Shown here piece by piece: positions 1 to 7,140 of a stretch of 8,475 nt of DNA. Position 1 is the first letter of the stretch. Each line of letters starts with the position of its first letter. The position numbers were made by a program, and so were the translations under genes. This DNA is from Deltaproteobacteria bacterium (lineage in GTDB: Bacteria > Desulfobacterota > Desulfarculia > Adiutricales > Adiutricaceae), in NCBI GenBank assembly GCA_031279525.1, contig JAITIH010000310.1:1-8475 (forward strand), in the 5' to 3' direction. The notes under the pieces were generated by a model that did no database searches, was not told where the DNA came from, and worked only from the letters and a program-made list of their open reading frames with translations.

Positions 1-1
1 T

Positions 2-1378
2 AGTCGCGGTTTAACTGAGGTGGATCCGATCGTGCCGGGCCAAGTCGGTTTGTACGCCTGCGGCCCCACGGTTTACGACCACGCTCACATCGGCCACGCC
101 CGGGCGGCGGTGGCTTTCGATGTCCTGGTTAGGTACCTGGCTTTTCTGCGCCTTAATGTGGACTACGTCCGCAATTTCACCGACGTGGACGACAAGATCG
201 TCAAAAGGGCCCAGGAATTGGGGCGGCCCTGGCTGGATCTGGCCGAGGAGCATATTCAAAGCTTTAACCAAGACATGGGCGCCTTAGGCTGCCTACCCCC
301 CACCCACGCCCCTAGGGCCACTGAGTACGTCCCGCAGATGGTGGAGGACATTAAGGCCATGGTCGCCAACGGCCACGCCTACGCCCTAGGCGGGGACGTC
401 TATTTCGACGTGGGGAGCCTGCCTGAGTACGGCCATCTGTCCGGTCGGGACTTATCAGAGCAGGAAGCCGGGGCCAGAGTCTCGGTGGACTCCCGGAAAA
501 AGAATCCGGCCGACTTCGCCTTGTGGAAGGCCGCCCGACCGGGCGAGCCGGCCTGGCCCAGCCCTTGGGGCGACGGTCGGCCTGGTTGGCACACCGAGTG
601 CTCGGCCATGAGCTTTCGGTTGTTGGGGCCGGCCTTCGACATCCACGGGGGCGGCCAGGACCTGATCTTCCCGCATCACGAGAACGAGTTGGCCCAAGCC
701 AAGGCCCTAGGTCGGGACATGGCCAGGATCTGGGTGCATAACGGCTTCATCAACGTCAACAACGAAAAAATGTCCAAGTCTTTAGGCAACTCCTTTAACG
801 TCAAGGAGGTTTTGCGGGTTTACCCGCCCGAGGCGGTTAGGTTCTTTCTAGTGGCCAAGCACTACCGGAGCCCTTTGGACTTTTCCGAGGAGGCCCTTTT
901 GGAGGCCTGGCGGGCCTTGGACCGGATCTACCGGACCTTGGCCGCGGTTCCGGCCGATGAGCCTGGCTCTGGCCAGGAACCCCAAGAAACGTTAAAGTTA
1001 AGGGAAAGGTACGCCGCGGCCATGGACGACGACTTAAACACGGCCCAAGCCATGGGCGTGGCCTTTGAGATGGTTCACGCCCTAAACCGGGCTCATCAGG
1101 AAGGACAAAAGAGCCTGGCCGCCCACTACCGGCGGGCCCTATTGGACTTAGGCGGCTTATTAGGCCTGTGGGGCGGCGACCCAGAGGCTTTCTTGGGCCT
1201 TAAAAAGCCCGGGGCCAAGGCCGTGGCCAAAGAGGCGGTGGAAAGGCTGATCGAAAGCCGGGCCCAGGCCCGGGCCCGGCGGGACTGGGCCGAGGCCGAC
1301 CGACTGCGCGAGGAGCTGGCCGGCTTAGGGGTGGTGGTGGAGGACTCGGCCGGCCGGACCACCTGGCGCTACGCCTAA
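2..1378 (+). CDS. cysS: Cysteinyl-tRNA synthetase, 5' end cut off by the window
   Basis: Class I aminoacyl-tRNA synthetase that charges tRNA-Cys with cysteine using ATP in the cytoplasm. Counting from the GTG at 20, the HIGH signature is at residues 23-26 and KMSKS at 250-254. The zinc ligands expected from the E. coli enzyme are all present: C14 (in CGPTVYD), C194 (in GWHTECS), H219 and E223 (in FPHHENE). The C-terminal helical tRNA-binding part ends in the usual DSAGRTTWRYA-like tail. The reading frame stays open upstream of 20 to the window edge, and those codons (SRGLTEVDPI) align with the E. coli segment TRQKEEFKPI. The GTG at 20 is therefore an internal valine, and the true start lies a few codons before the window. 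About 8-10 residues are missing. The gene is followed 18 bp later by uvrB, suggesting one transcript. Identification is secure. Confidence 0.97.
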   Translation, partial: SRGLTEVDPIVPGQVGLYACGPTVYDHAHIGHARAAVAFDVLVRYLAFLRLNVDYVRNFTDVDDKIVKRAQELGRPWLDLAEEHIQSFNQDMGALGCLPPTHAPRATEYVPQMVEDIKAMVANGHAYALGGDVYFDVGSLPEYGHLSGRDLSEQEAGARVSVDSRKKNPADFALWKAARPGEPAWPSPWGDGRPGWHTECSAMSFRLLGPAFDIHGGGQDLIFPHHENELAQAKALGRDMARIWVHNGFINVNNEKMSKSLGNSFNVKEVLRVYPPEAVRFFLVAKHYRSPLDFSEEALLEAWRALDRIYRTLAAVPADEPGSGQEPQETLKLRERYAAAMDDDLNTAQAMGVAFEMVHALNRAHQEGQKSLAAHYRRALLDLGGLLGLWGGDPEAFLGLKKPGAKAVAKEAVERLIESRAQARARRDWAEADRLREELAGLGVVVEDSAGRTTWRYA

Positions 1379-1396
1379 AGGCGAGGCGGGCGGCGC

Positions 1397-3391
1397 GTGA
1401 GCCAGTTCGAGCTAGTTTCCGGCTATAGCCCGGAGGGCGATCAGCCCCAGGCCATCGAGCGACTGGTGGCCAACCTTAAGGACGGGGTGAGGGACCAGGT
1501 CCTATTGGGGGTGACCGGTTCGGGCAAGACCTTCACCATGGCCAACGTGGTGGCCCAGATGGGCCTGCCCACCTTGGTCTTGGCCCCCAACAAGACCTTG
1601 GCCGCCCAGCTGTACGGGGAGTTTAAGGGCTTTTTCCCGCGTAACGCGGTGGAGTACTTCGTTAGCTATTACGACTATTTTCAGCCCGAGGCCTACATCC
1701 CCCAGTCGGACACCTTCATCGAGAAGGACAGCCAGATCAACGAGGCCATCGACCGCCTAAGGCACGCGGCCACCCGGGGCCTCATCGACCGGGGCGACGT
1801 CCTCATCGTGGCCTCGGTCTCCTGCATCTACGGCTTGGGCTCGCCGGAGACCTACCAGGCCCTTATGCTGCGCCTTGAGGCCGGGGTCGAAACGCCTATC
1901 CAGGGAGTCTTGGCCCGGCTCGTGGAAATGCAATATGAAAGGAACGACTACGACTTTCACCGGGGGACCTTTAGGGTCCGGGGCGACGTTTTGGAGATCT
2001 TCCCGGCCTACGAGGAGGACGAGGCGGTTCGGGTCGAGTACTTTGGGGACCTGGTGGAGAGCCTTAAGCTCGTCGATCCCCTAGTCGGCCAGGCCAAAAG
2101 GCAGGTCGGCGAGATTACGATCTACCCTGGCAGCCATTACGCCACCACCAAGGAGAACGCCGAAAGGGCTATGGCCTCGATTAAGGTCGAGTTGGCCGAG
2201 CGCTTAAGGGAGCTTAACGAAAAGGGCCGCCTATTAGAGGCTCAGCGGTTGGAGCAAAGGACCAATTTCGATCTGGAGATGATGCGGGAGCTGGGCTGGT
2301 GCCATGGCATTGAGAACTACTCCCGCCACCTGACCGGCCGGTCGCCTGGGGAGCCGCCGCCGACTTTGTTGGACTACTTTCCCCGGGAATTTTTGTTGAT
2401 CGTCGACGAGAGCCATATCGCCATCCCCCAGGTTCGGGCCATGTGGCGGGGGGACCGGAGCCGGAAGGAGACTTTGGTGGAATACGGCTTCCGCCTGCCC
2501 TCGGCCCTGGACAACCGGCCTTTGACCTTCGACGAGTTTAACGAAAGGCTAAGCCAGGCGATTTACGTCTCGGCCACCCCGGCCGACTATGAGCTGAGCC
2601 TATCCGCCGGCATAGTCGTCGAGCAGGTCATCCGACCCACCGGCCTCGTCGACCCGCCCATGGAGGTCCGCCCGGCCAAAGGCCAAGTGGACGACCTATG
2701 CGACGAGATCAAGAAAAGGGCGGCCAGGGACGAACGAACCTTGGTCACCACCTTAACCAAGCGCATGGCCGAGGATCTGACCGAGTACCTGTCGGAAAGG
2801 GGGATTGGCTGCCGCTACCTGCACTCCGACATAAAGACCATCGAGCGGGTCGAGCTTTTAAGGGACCTGCGCTCGGGGGCCTTCGACGCCTTAATAGGCA
2901 TCAACCTTTTAAGGGAGGGCTTAGATCTTCCGGAGGTCTCCTTGGTCGCTATATTGGACGCCGACAAAGAAGGGTTCCTAAGGTCGGCCCGCTCCCTGAT
3001 CCAGACTTGCGGCCGGGCGGCCCGGAACGTTAAGGGCCAGGTCGTCCTCTACGCCGAAAAAACCACCGCCGCCATGGCCGCCGCCATGGCCGAGACCAAC
3101 CGGCGGCGGGAAAAGCAATTGGCCTACAATCGCGCGCGCGGGATTACCCCGACCACGGTCTTAAAGAACCTAGACGCCCTGTCCGGGGTCATCGCCGGGG
3201 CCGACTACCCGAGCCTCCCGCCCAAGGCCGGGAAGGAGGAGGGCTTCGCGCCCTTTGAGGAAATACCTTATATCGTCAAGGGCCTAAGGAAAGAGATGAA
3301 GAGGGCCGCCGACAATTTGGAGTTCGAAAAGGCCGCCCAGCTAAGGGACCAGATCCGGCGGCTGGACGCCCAGGCCCTGGCCGTCGGCTAG
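1397..3391 (+). CDS. uvrB: UvrABC excision nuclease subunit B
   Basis: Damage-verification ATPase/helicase of nucleotide excision repair. It is loaded by UvrA, opens DNA at the lesion, and recruits UvrC. The 664-residue length matches the family (E. coli 673). Visible parts: Walker A GVTGSGKT at 38-45; the damage-probing beta-hairpin starting [10 protein letters not shown] at 91, with F95 where E. coli has tyrosine; the DESH box at 337-340; helicase motif [12 protein letters not shown] at 535-544; and a C-terminal UVR motif in the last ~40 residues ([20 protein letters not shown]) that contacts UvrC. The GTG start is chosen because the N-terminus ([20 protein letters not shown]) aligns with E. 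coli UvrB from its first residues. An AGGCGAGG-like ribosome site lies about 10 nt upstream. It sits 18 bp behind cysS. All catalytic motifs are intact, so it should be functional. Confidence 0.98.
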   Translation: MSQFELVSGYSPEGDQPQAIERLVANLKDGVRDQVLLGVTGSGKTFTMANVVAQMGLPTLVLAPNKTLAAQLYGEFKGFFPRNAVEYFVSYYDYFQPEAYIPQSDTFIEKDSQINEAIDRLRHAATRGLIDRGDVLIVASVSCIYGLGSPETYQALMLRLEAGVETPIQGVLARLVEMQYERNDYDFHRGTFRVRGDVLEIFPAYEEDEAVRVEYFGDLVESLKLVDPLVGQAKRQVGEITIYPGSHYATTKENAERAMASIKVELAERLRELNEKGRLLEAQRLEQRTNFDLEMMRELGWCHGIENYSRHLTGRSPGEPPPTLLDYFPREFLLIVDESHIAIPQVRAMWRGDRSRKETLVEYGFRLPSALDNRPLTFDEFNERLSQAIYVSATPADYELSLSAGIVVEQVIRPTGLVDPPMEVRPAKGQVDDLCDEIKKRAARDERTLVTTLTKRMAEDLTEYLSERGIGCRYLHSDIKTIERVELLRDLRSGAFDALIGINLLREGLDLPEVSLVAILDADKEGFLRSARSLIQTCGRAARNVKGQVVLYAEKTTAAMAAAMAETNRRREKQLAYNRARGITPTTVLKNLDALSGVIAGADYPSLPPKAGKEEGFAPFEEIPYIVKGLRKEMKRAADNLEFEKAAQLRDQIRRLDAQALAVG

Positions 3392-3397
3392 CTTTTG

Positions 3398-3433
3398 GGC
3401 TGGCCGGAGTGGCTTTAAGGCCGCCGGCTGGCC
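3398..3433 (+). other. Strong hairpin just after the uvrB stop
   Basis: The arms 3398-3407 (GGCTGGCCGG) and 3424-3433 (CCGGCTGGCC) pair over 10 bp with two central G-U wobbles. A short inner GGCT/GGCC stem may form within the loop. It begins 7 nt after the uvrB stop. There is no U-tract after it, so it is not a classical intrinsic terminator. It could act as a 3' stabilising structure or a U-less terminator. The pairing is read directly from sequence; the function is inferred. Confidence 0.4.
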
Positions 3434-3541
3434 GCGTGAGGCGGGCTTTAGACGAAAGTCGGCAAAAGACGGCTCGCGGTTAGCGGTGGATAGTTTGGAG
3501 GTTAGCTAGAAAGAGTTAGCGTTTGGCTAAGACCGTCGGTT

Positions 3542-3581
3542 CGCCTTTTGGCTTTTTGCGAAAAGCCTAAATAAAGGGGCG
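3542..3581 (+). promoter_or_regulatory. Nested stem-loop in the uvrB-recJ gap
   Basis: An inner perfect 7-bp stem, GGCTTTT (3550-3556) with AAAAGCC (3561-3567), closes a TGCG tetraloop. Directly outside it CGCCTTTT (3542-3549) pairs with AAGGGGCG (3574-3581) over 8 bp with two G-U wobbles. A 6-nt bulge (3568-3573) separates the 3' arms. It lies 86 nt upstream of the preferred recJ start. The rest of the 3392-3667 gap shows no ORF, tRNA or convincing promoter. The structure may sit in the recJ leader RNA or contribute to termination after uvrB, although no T-run follows on the + strand. Role unknown. Confidence 0.45.
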
Positions 3582-3667
3582 CTTGCCGCCGGCCGGGGGA
3601 GTTGGCCAGGTCACGGGCCAAAAAGAGGGGCCCGCGTTCTAAAATTGAGAGGGTTTTTGGCGCAATA

Positions 3668-5371
3668 GTGATCTGGAAATATCGACCCATAGACCCCGTC
3701 CGGGCCCGGTCCCTGGCCGTCAGCCTAGGGCAGCCCTTAAAGTTCGGGGAGTACTTGACGGCCAGAGGCTTTTCGACCCCTAAGGAGGCGACCGACTTTT
3801 TGAGCTTCGAGCTCAGCCGGCTCCCGGCCCCGGAGACCTTGCCGGGCCTAACCAAGGCGGTGGGGCTTTTTCAAGAGGCCAGGGACAAAAACAAGGTGGT
3901 GGCCATCGCCGGCGACTACGACGTGGACGGGCTGACGGCCACGGCTTTGTTGACCAGGTTTTTAACGGCCTACGGCTTTAGGGCGATTTCTCGGATTCCC
4001 AACCGTTTGTCCGAGGGTTACGGCCTTTCGGCCAAGGGAGTGGAAGAGCTCATCGACCGCGGGGCCGAGCTTTTAGTGACCGTGGATTGCGGGGTCTCGG
4101 ACGTCGAGGCCATTGAGGCGGCCAATAAAAGAGGGATGACCGTGGTGGTGACCGACCACCACGAGTTGCCGCCGCGGCTGCCCCCGGCCGCGGCCATCTT
4201 AAACCCTCACTTGGGCGGGGGCTGGGAAAAATATCCCTTAGCCGGGGTGGGAGTGGCCTTCGTTTTGGCCTGGGGGCTTAAAAACGCCTTTAAGGCCAAG
4301 GGGCTGGCGTCCCCAAAGGAGTCCTTGGTCGAGTGCCTGGCTTTAGTGGCTTTAGGCTCCATCGCCGACCTGGCCCCCTTAAGGGGCCCGAACCGGATCT
4401 TAGTCTGGCACGGCCTTAACTTCTTGGCCCGGATCGACTGGCCGGGCCTAGCCGCCTTGCGGCGCAAGGCCTTAAAGAGCCAAGGCTTCGTCACGACCCG
4501 GGACGTGGGCTTCCGCCTGGCCCCTAGGCTGAACGCCGCCGGCCGCTTAGGCCAGGCCGACTTGGCTTTACGGTTGTTAATGTCCACCGACCCGGACGAG
4601 GCCAGGGACTTGGCCGAGACCCTAGAGGGTCTCAACCGGACCCGCTTAAGCGATCAGAACGCCCTGTTGGAAGAGGCCTTGGAGGTCTTGGCCGAGGAGT
4701 ACGCCCCGCTCGGCGACTTCCGGACCGTGGTCCTGGCCGGGAAGGGCTGGCCCCGGGGCCTTTTGGGCCTCGCGGCCTCGCGGGTCGTCGAGGCCACCAA
4801 CCGGCCCACCGTCATTTTGGCCTTAGAGGGGGACATGGCCGTGGGCAGCGGCCGCAGCGTCAGGGGGTTTAACCTGTTCGCGGCCCTAGAGCCCTTGCGC
4901 GACCTTTGCGTCTCCATGGGCGGGCACGCCCAGGCGGCTGGCCTTAAGATAAAAAAGGAGCTTCTGCCTAGGTTTAAGGAAGCTTTGGAAAGGTCGGCCG
5001 CCAATCAGGCCCCTCCCGAACCCGAGCCTTTGTTGGACGTGGACCTCGTCGCGGGCTTGGCGGACCTTTCGGCCATCGCCCCGCCTTTGGCCGAAATGGA
5101 GCCCTTTGGGAACGGCAATCCGTCGCCGGTCGTCGTCTTAAAAAACGTCCGCGTCCTAGAGGCCGTCCCGACTAGGACCGGCGGCGACCAGCACATGATG
5201 CTCCGGCTTTTCGACGGGACCTCCAAGGTTAGCTTGGTGGGCTTTGGCCTGGCCCCCAGGCTCCACGAGATTGGCTCGCGCCTGGACGTGGCCGTAATCT
5301 TGGAGACGGAAAGATTCGGCCGCAAGGAACCCCACTTTCGGCTGATCGACTTTAAGCAACCGGACGTCTAG
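3668..5371 (+). CDS. recJ: Single-stranded-DNA-specific 5'-3' exonuclease RecJ
   Basis: DHH-family exonuclease that degrades single-stranded DNA 5' to 3' in recombination, mismatch and excision repair, using two metal ions. Numbered from the GTG at 3668: motif I GDYDVDG at 82-88; motif II VDCG with D140; the DHH motif at 163-165 (VVVTDHHELP); the motif IV region ALGSIADLAPL; the DHHA1 motif GGHAQAAG with H420; and a C-terminal OB-like segment beginning PFGNGNPSP. The 567-residue length is close to E. coli RecJ (577). The GTG start fits the family N-terminus (IWKYRPIDP...) and has a GAGAGGG 14 nt upstream. The longer frame from TTG 3602 would add a basic 22-residue tail, and its purine run abuts the TTG with no spacing, so it is less likely. 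Function is secure; the start is moderately certain. Confidence 0.95.
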   Translation: MIWKYRPIDPVRARSLAVSLGQPLKFGEYLTARGFSTPKEATDFLSFELSRLPAPETLPGLTKAVGLFQEARDKNKVVAIAGDYDVDGLTATALLTRFLTAYGFRAISRIPNRLSEGYGLSAKGVEELIDRGAELLVTVDCGVSDVEAIEAANKRGMTVVVTDHHELPPRLPPAAAILNPHLGGGWEKYPLAGVGVAFVLAWGLKNAFKAKGLASPKESLVECLALVALGSIADLAPLRGPNRILVWHGLNFLARIDWPGLAALRRKALKSQGFVTTRDVGFRLAPRLNAAGRLGQADLALRLLMSTDPDEARDLAETLEGLNRTRLSDQNALLEEALEVLAEEYAPLGDFRTVVLAGKGWPRGLLGLAASRVVEATNRPTVILALEGDMAVGSGRSVRGFNLFAALEPLRDLCVSMGGHAQAAGLKIKKELLPRFKEALERSAANQAPPEPEPLLDVDLVAGLADLSAIAPPLAEMEPFGNGNPSPVVVLKNVRVLEAVPTRTGGDQHMMLRLFDGTSKVSLVGFGLAPRLHEIGSRLDVAVILETERFGRKEPHFRLIDFKQPDV

Positions 5372-5404
5372 CTTTTGGCCATAAGCCTAAAACGCCCCTT
5401 AGGA

Positions 5405-5453
5405 GGCCTTGGCGAGTTAAAGCCTTTTTTTGGTTAAGGCCGCGTTTTTTTTT
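5405..5453 (+). terminator. Candidate intrinsic terminator after recJ
   Basis: GGCCTTGGC (5405-5413) pairs with 5433-5441 over 9 bp, with two internal G-U wobbles. After a 3-nt GCG spacer comes a run of nine T (5445-5453). The loop is long (about 19 nt) and itself contains seven T, so the fold is not ideal. Position fits: 34 nt after the recJ stop and before the next gene. This suggests recJ ends its transcript here and the TPR gene has its own promoter, although I could not identify convincing -35/-10 boxes in 5454-5532. Confidence 0.5.
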
Positions 5454-5532
5454 GGATTAATGGGCCATAGATTAGGCTCTTTTTGGGATTTAAATTTTTT
5501 TGGCGGACGCCACGTTAGAGGGTAAATGGGCG

Positions 5533-7020
5533 ATGGACACCCTGGCTCGGGCCGAGGAGGCCTTAAAAGAGGAAAAAATCGACGAGGCCGAGGCTTTGTT
5601 GGCCGAGGTTTTAGCCCAAGAGCCGGACGACGAGCGGGCTTTGGGCGACTGGGGGCTCATTGGCCTAAAGCGCAAAGACTCCAAACGAGCCATTTCGGCC
5701 TTTACGCGCGTCTTGGAGCTAAACCCGGAAAACGTCGCGATCCGGAAGCACCTGGCCTTGGAGCTTATGGTCGGGGACCAACCGGGCCTGGCCCAGGCTC
5801 ACCTGGAAAAGCTGGTCTCGGTCAACCAAAACGACTTTCAGGCCTGGGCCATGCTCTCGCGGCTGGCCAAAAACCGGGGCGACCTTAAGGCGGCTAAGGA
5901 AAACGCCGAAAGGTCCCTGACGATTGACCCCAATCAGCCGAGCCTTAAGGCTTGGCTGGCCAGCCTGGCCGACCCAGGGGCGGCCAAGCCGGCCCCCCCG
6001 CCTAAGGCCCGAGCCAGTCAGCTGACTTTTTTGTGCCTACCGGGCGAGGAAGAGGAAGCCGACCTCTTAGGCGAGAGCCTGGAGCGGTCCCTCTCGGTAA
6101 AAAAGGTGGTCAGCTTAAAAGACGAGCCATATCTCGCCGCCCTAGCCGGGCGCGGGGCCTTGTGGCTGGACGGCTTAAGCCCCCGGTCGGTCAGTTGGCT
6201 CTCCCGCCTGGAGGCGGGGCCCAGGCCAGTCGTATTGCGCCTTAGCCGCAAGGACCTGGATTTCGATCTGGCTAGCGCGCCTTTGGCGGGGGTCTCCTCG
6301 CTCTTGTTCGAGACTAAAGCCCTCATGGACCTCTTCTTGGCCAAGGGCCTCAAACCCAGGGCCGGCTCGACCCTTAACGTCGTCGGCCGGGCCGTGGATC
6401 TTAGCCAAGTCAAATCCCCAGGCCTAGAAAAGGCCTCGGGCCCTTTACCGAGCGGCCCGGAAGGGGCGGCGAGCCTTGGCGAGGGCCTGGAAGGGGCGGT
6501 AGATCTTGGCGAGGGAGAGCGCCCCGCCAAAGGACGAGGAGAGCCCCTTAGCCTCGCCTACGCCGGCGACTGGAGCGAGCTGGGCCTAGTCTTAGAGGCC
6601 TTTTTGGTCGTCCGGCGCCTGGATCCTAAAGCCACCATGTGGTCTTGGCGGCGGCCTAAGACGGTCGAGGCGGCCAAACTCGCCGACCACTGCGTCGCGC
6701 GCGACGGGGTGGCCGGCTCGGTTCTTTTCGCCACCCCGTCTTTGGGGCGGGAGGAGTTTTTTAGGGGCCGGTCGCACTACCTGGACGTTTCCATGGTGGC
6801 CGCGGGCGAGGACGCCTTTATGGCCTTAGCCTATGGCCTAAGGCCCCTGATCCGCGACGGCCTGGGGGCTAAAGAGCTCTTTCCGGCCGATTTTCTTTGG
6901 GCCCGCTTAGAAGATTTGCCGGGTCTGTTGGCCGCCCAAACGGCCGTAAGTCCCGCAGAATGGGCCCGGCGGGCGACGAGCGTGGATCATTTAGCCGAGC
7001 GGGCCCTGTCGCTCCTTTAG
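5533..7020 (+). CDS. TPR protein with a degenerate GT-B glycosyltransferase-like C-terminus
   Basis: No close named homologue recognised. Residues 1-135 form four regular 34-residue tetratricopeptide repeats (about 1-33, 34-67, 68-101, 102-135), a protein-binding solenoid. A proline/alanine linker (147-160) leads to a region resembling a two-lobed GT-B glycosyltransferase. The first lobe ends in LNVVGRAVDL (281-290), like the VIPNGVDL step of GT4 enzymes. The second begins LSLAYAGDWSELGLVLEAF (339-357) and contains EDAFMALAYGLRPLIRDG (426-443), like the GT4 nucleotide-sugar loop. The usual EX7E glutamates are not clear, so catalysis is doubtful. No signal peptide or membrane segment is seen, so it is probably cytoplasmic. 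The ATG at 5533 is chosen because AGAGGG lies 10 nt upstream; the in-frame TTG at 5500 follows a T-run and has no ribosome site. TPR is secure; GT-B is inference. Confidence 0.85.
   Translation: MDTLARAEEALKEEKIDEAEALLAEVLAQEPDDERALGDWGLIGLKRKDSKRAISAFTRVLELNPENVAIRKHLALELMVGDQPGLAQAHLEKLVSVNQNDFQAWAMLSRLAKNRGDLKAAKENAERSLTIDPNQPSLKAWLASLADPGAAKPAPPPKARASQLTFLCLPGEEEEADLLGESLERSLSVKKVVSLKDEPYLAALAGRGALWLDGLSPRSVSWLSRLEAGPRPVVLRLSRKDLDFDLASAPLAGVSSLLFETKALMDLFLAKGLKPRAGSTLNVVGRAVDLSQVKSPGLEKASGPLPSGPEGAASLGEGLEGAVDLGEGERPAKGRGEPLSLAYAGDWSELGLVLEAFLVVRRLDPKATMWSWRRPKTVEAAKLADHCVARDGVAGSVLFATPSLGREEFFRGRSHYLDVSMVAAGEDAFMALAYGLRPLIRDGLGAKELFPADFLWARLEDLPGLLAAQTAVSPAEWARRATSVDHLAERALSLL
6457..6516 (+). 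repeat. Two-copy 30-bp tandem repeat inside the TPR/GT gene
   Basis: AAGGGGCGG recurs at 6461 and 6491, and CTTGGCGAGGG recurs 30 bp apart, giving two imperfect 30-bp units. In protein they encode GAASLGEGLE and GAVDLGEGER, in the linker between the two glycosyltransferase-like lobes. This looks like a recent in-frame duplication in a flexible linker. Only two copies are present. Confidence 0.7.
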
Positions 7021-7040
7021 TCTCCTTTTTTGGCTTTGGC

Positions 7041-7060
7041 GGCCCCCTGGCCTTTTTTTT
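7041..7060 (+). terminator. Candidate intrinsic terminator after the TPR/GT gene
   Basis: A 4-bp all-GC stem GGCC/GGCC (7041-7044 with 7049-7052) encloses the loop CCCT and runs straight into eight T (7053-7060). It starts 20 nt after the stop codon. The stem is short, so efficiency is uncertain. It would separate this gene from the helicase-like gene downstream. Confidence 0.4.
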
Positions 7061-7062
7061 GT

Positions 7063-7087
7063 GGGAGGGGAGGCCGGGGCGAGGGGG
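7063..7087 (+). promoter_or_regulatory. G-quadruplex-type motif upstream of the helicase-like gene
   Basis: Four runs of at least three G on the + strand (7063-7065, 7067-7070, 7076-7079, 7083-7087) are separated by loops of 1, 5 and 3 nt. This meets the usual G3+N1-7 pattern. It lies directly after the candidate terminator and 53 nt before the next start codon. Whether it folds in DNA or RNA is not known. The region is GC-rich, so chance occurrence is possible. Confidence 0.4.
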
Positions 7088-7095
7088 CGTTTAAT

Positions 7096-7107
7096 TTAGG
7101 GCCCTAA
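7096..7107. promoter_or_regulatory. 12-bp perfect palindrome, possible operator
   Basis: TTAGGGCCCTAA is a perfect dyad 33 nt upstream of the ATG at 7141, between the G-run motif and the ribosome-site hairpin. Its size and position suit a dimeric repressor site, but no regulator is encoded in the window and only one copy was noticed. Confidence 0.3.
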
Positions 7108-7115
7108 GAGGCGAT

Positions 7116-7136
7116 AAACCTTCCAGAGAAAGGTTT
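7116..7136 (+). promoter_or_regulatory. Hairpin enclosing the ribosome binding site of the helicase-like gene
   Basis: AAACCTT (7116-7122) and AAGGTTT (7130-7136) form a perfect 7-bp stem with the loop CCAGAGA. The 3' arm contains the Shine-Dalgarno AAGG (7130-7133), 7 nt before the ATG at 7141. The stem ends 4 nt before the start codon. Folding would hide the ribosome site, so translation may be conditionally controlled. The pairing is seen; regulation is inferred. Confidence 0.45.
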
Positions 7137-7140
7137 GGAC

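Noticed and set aside
20..22. GTG as the cysS start codon
   Set aside because: Upstream in-frame codons align with the conserved CysRS N-terminus, so this is an internal valine and the gene starts before the window.
3479..3520. Three copies of GTTAGC (3479, 3501, 3515) as a binding-site array
   Set aside because: The word is short, the spacing is irregular (22 and 14 nt), and the flanks are not conserved. Chance is likely.
3602..3667. TTG start giving RecJ a 22-residue basic extension
   Set aside because: The purine run abuts the TTG with no spacing, and the extension has no counterpart at the usual RecJ N-terminus. The GTG at 3668 fits better.
4207..5359. Long antisense open frames opposite recJ
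   Set aside because: They lie opposite a clearly conserved gene in GC-rich DNA, show no recognisable domain, and are expected shadows.
5500..5532. TTG start for the TPR gene
   Set aside because: It follows a T-run without a ribosome site; the ATG at 5533 has AGAGGG at good spacing and starts the first TPR exactly.
5454..5532. Promoter for the TPR gene (TTGGAT with TAGATT)
   Set aside because: The spacing between the boxes is about 10 bp, not 16-18, so no promoter is called.
7021..7140. Small RNA or tRNA in the gap before the helicase-like gene
   Set aside because: No cloverleaf or known RNA fold was seen; only the terminator, G-runs and two dyads.
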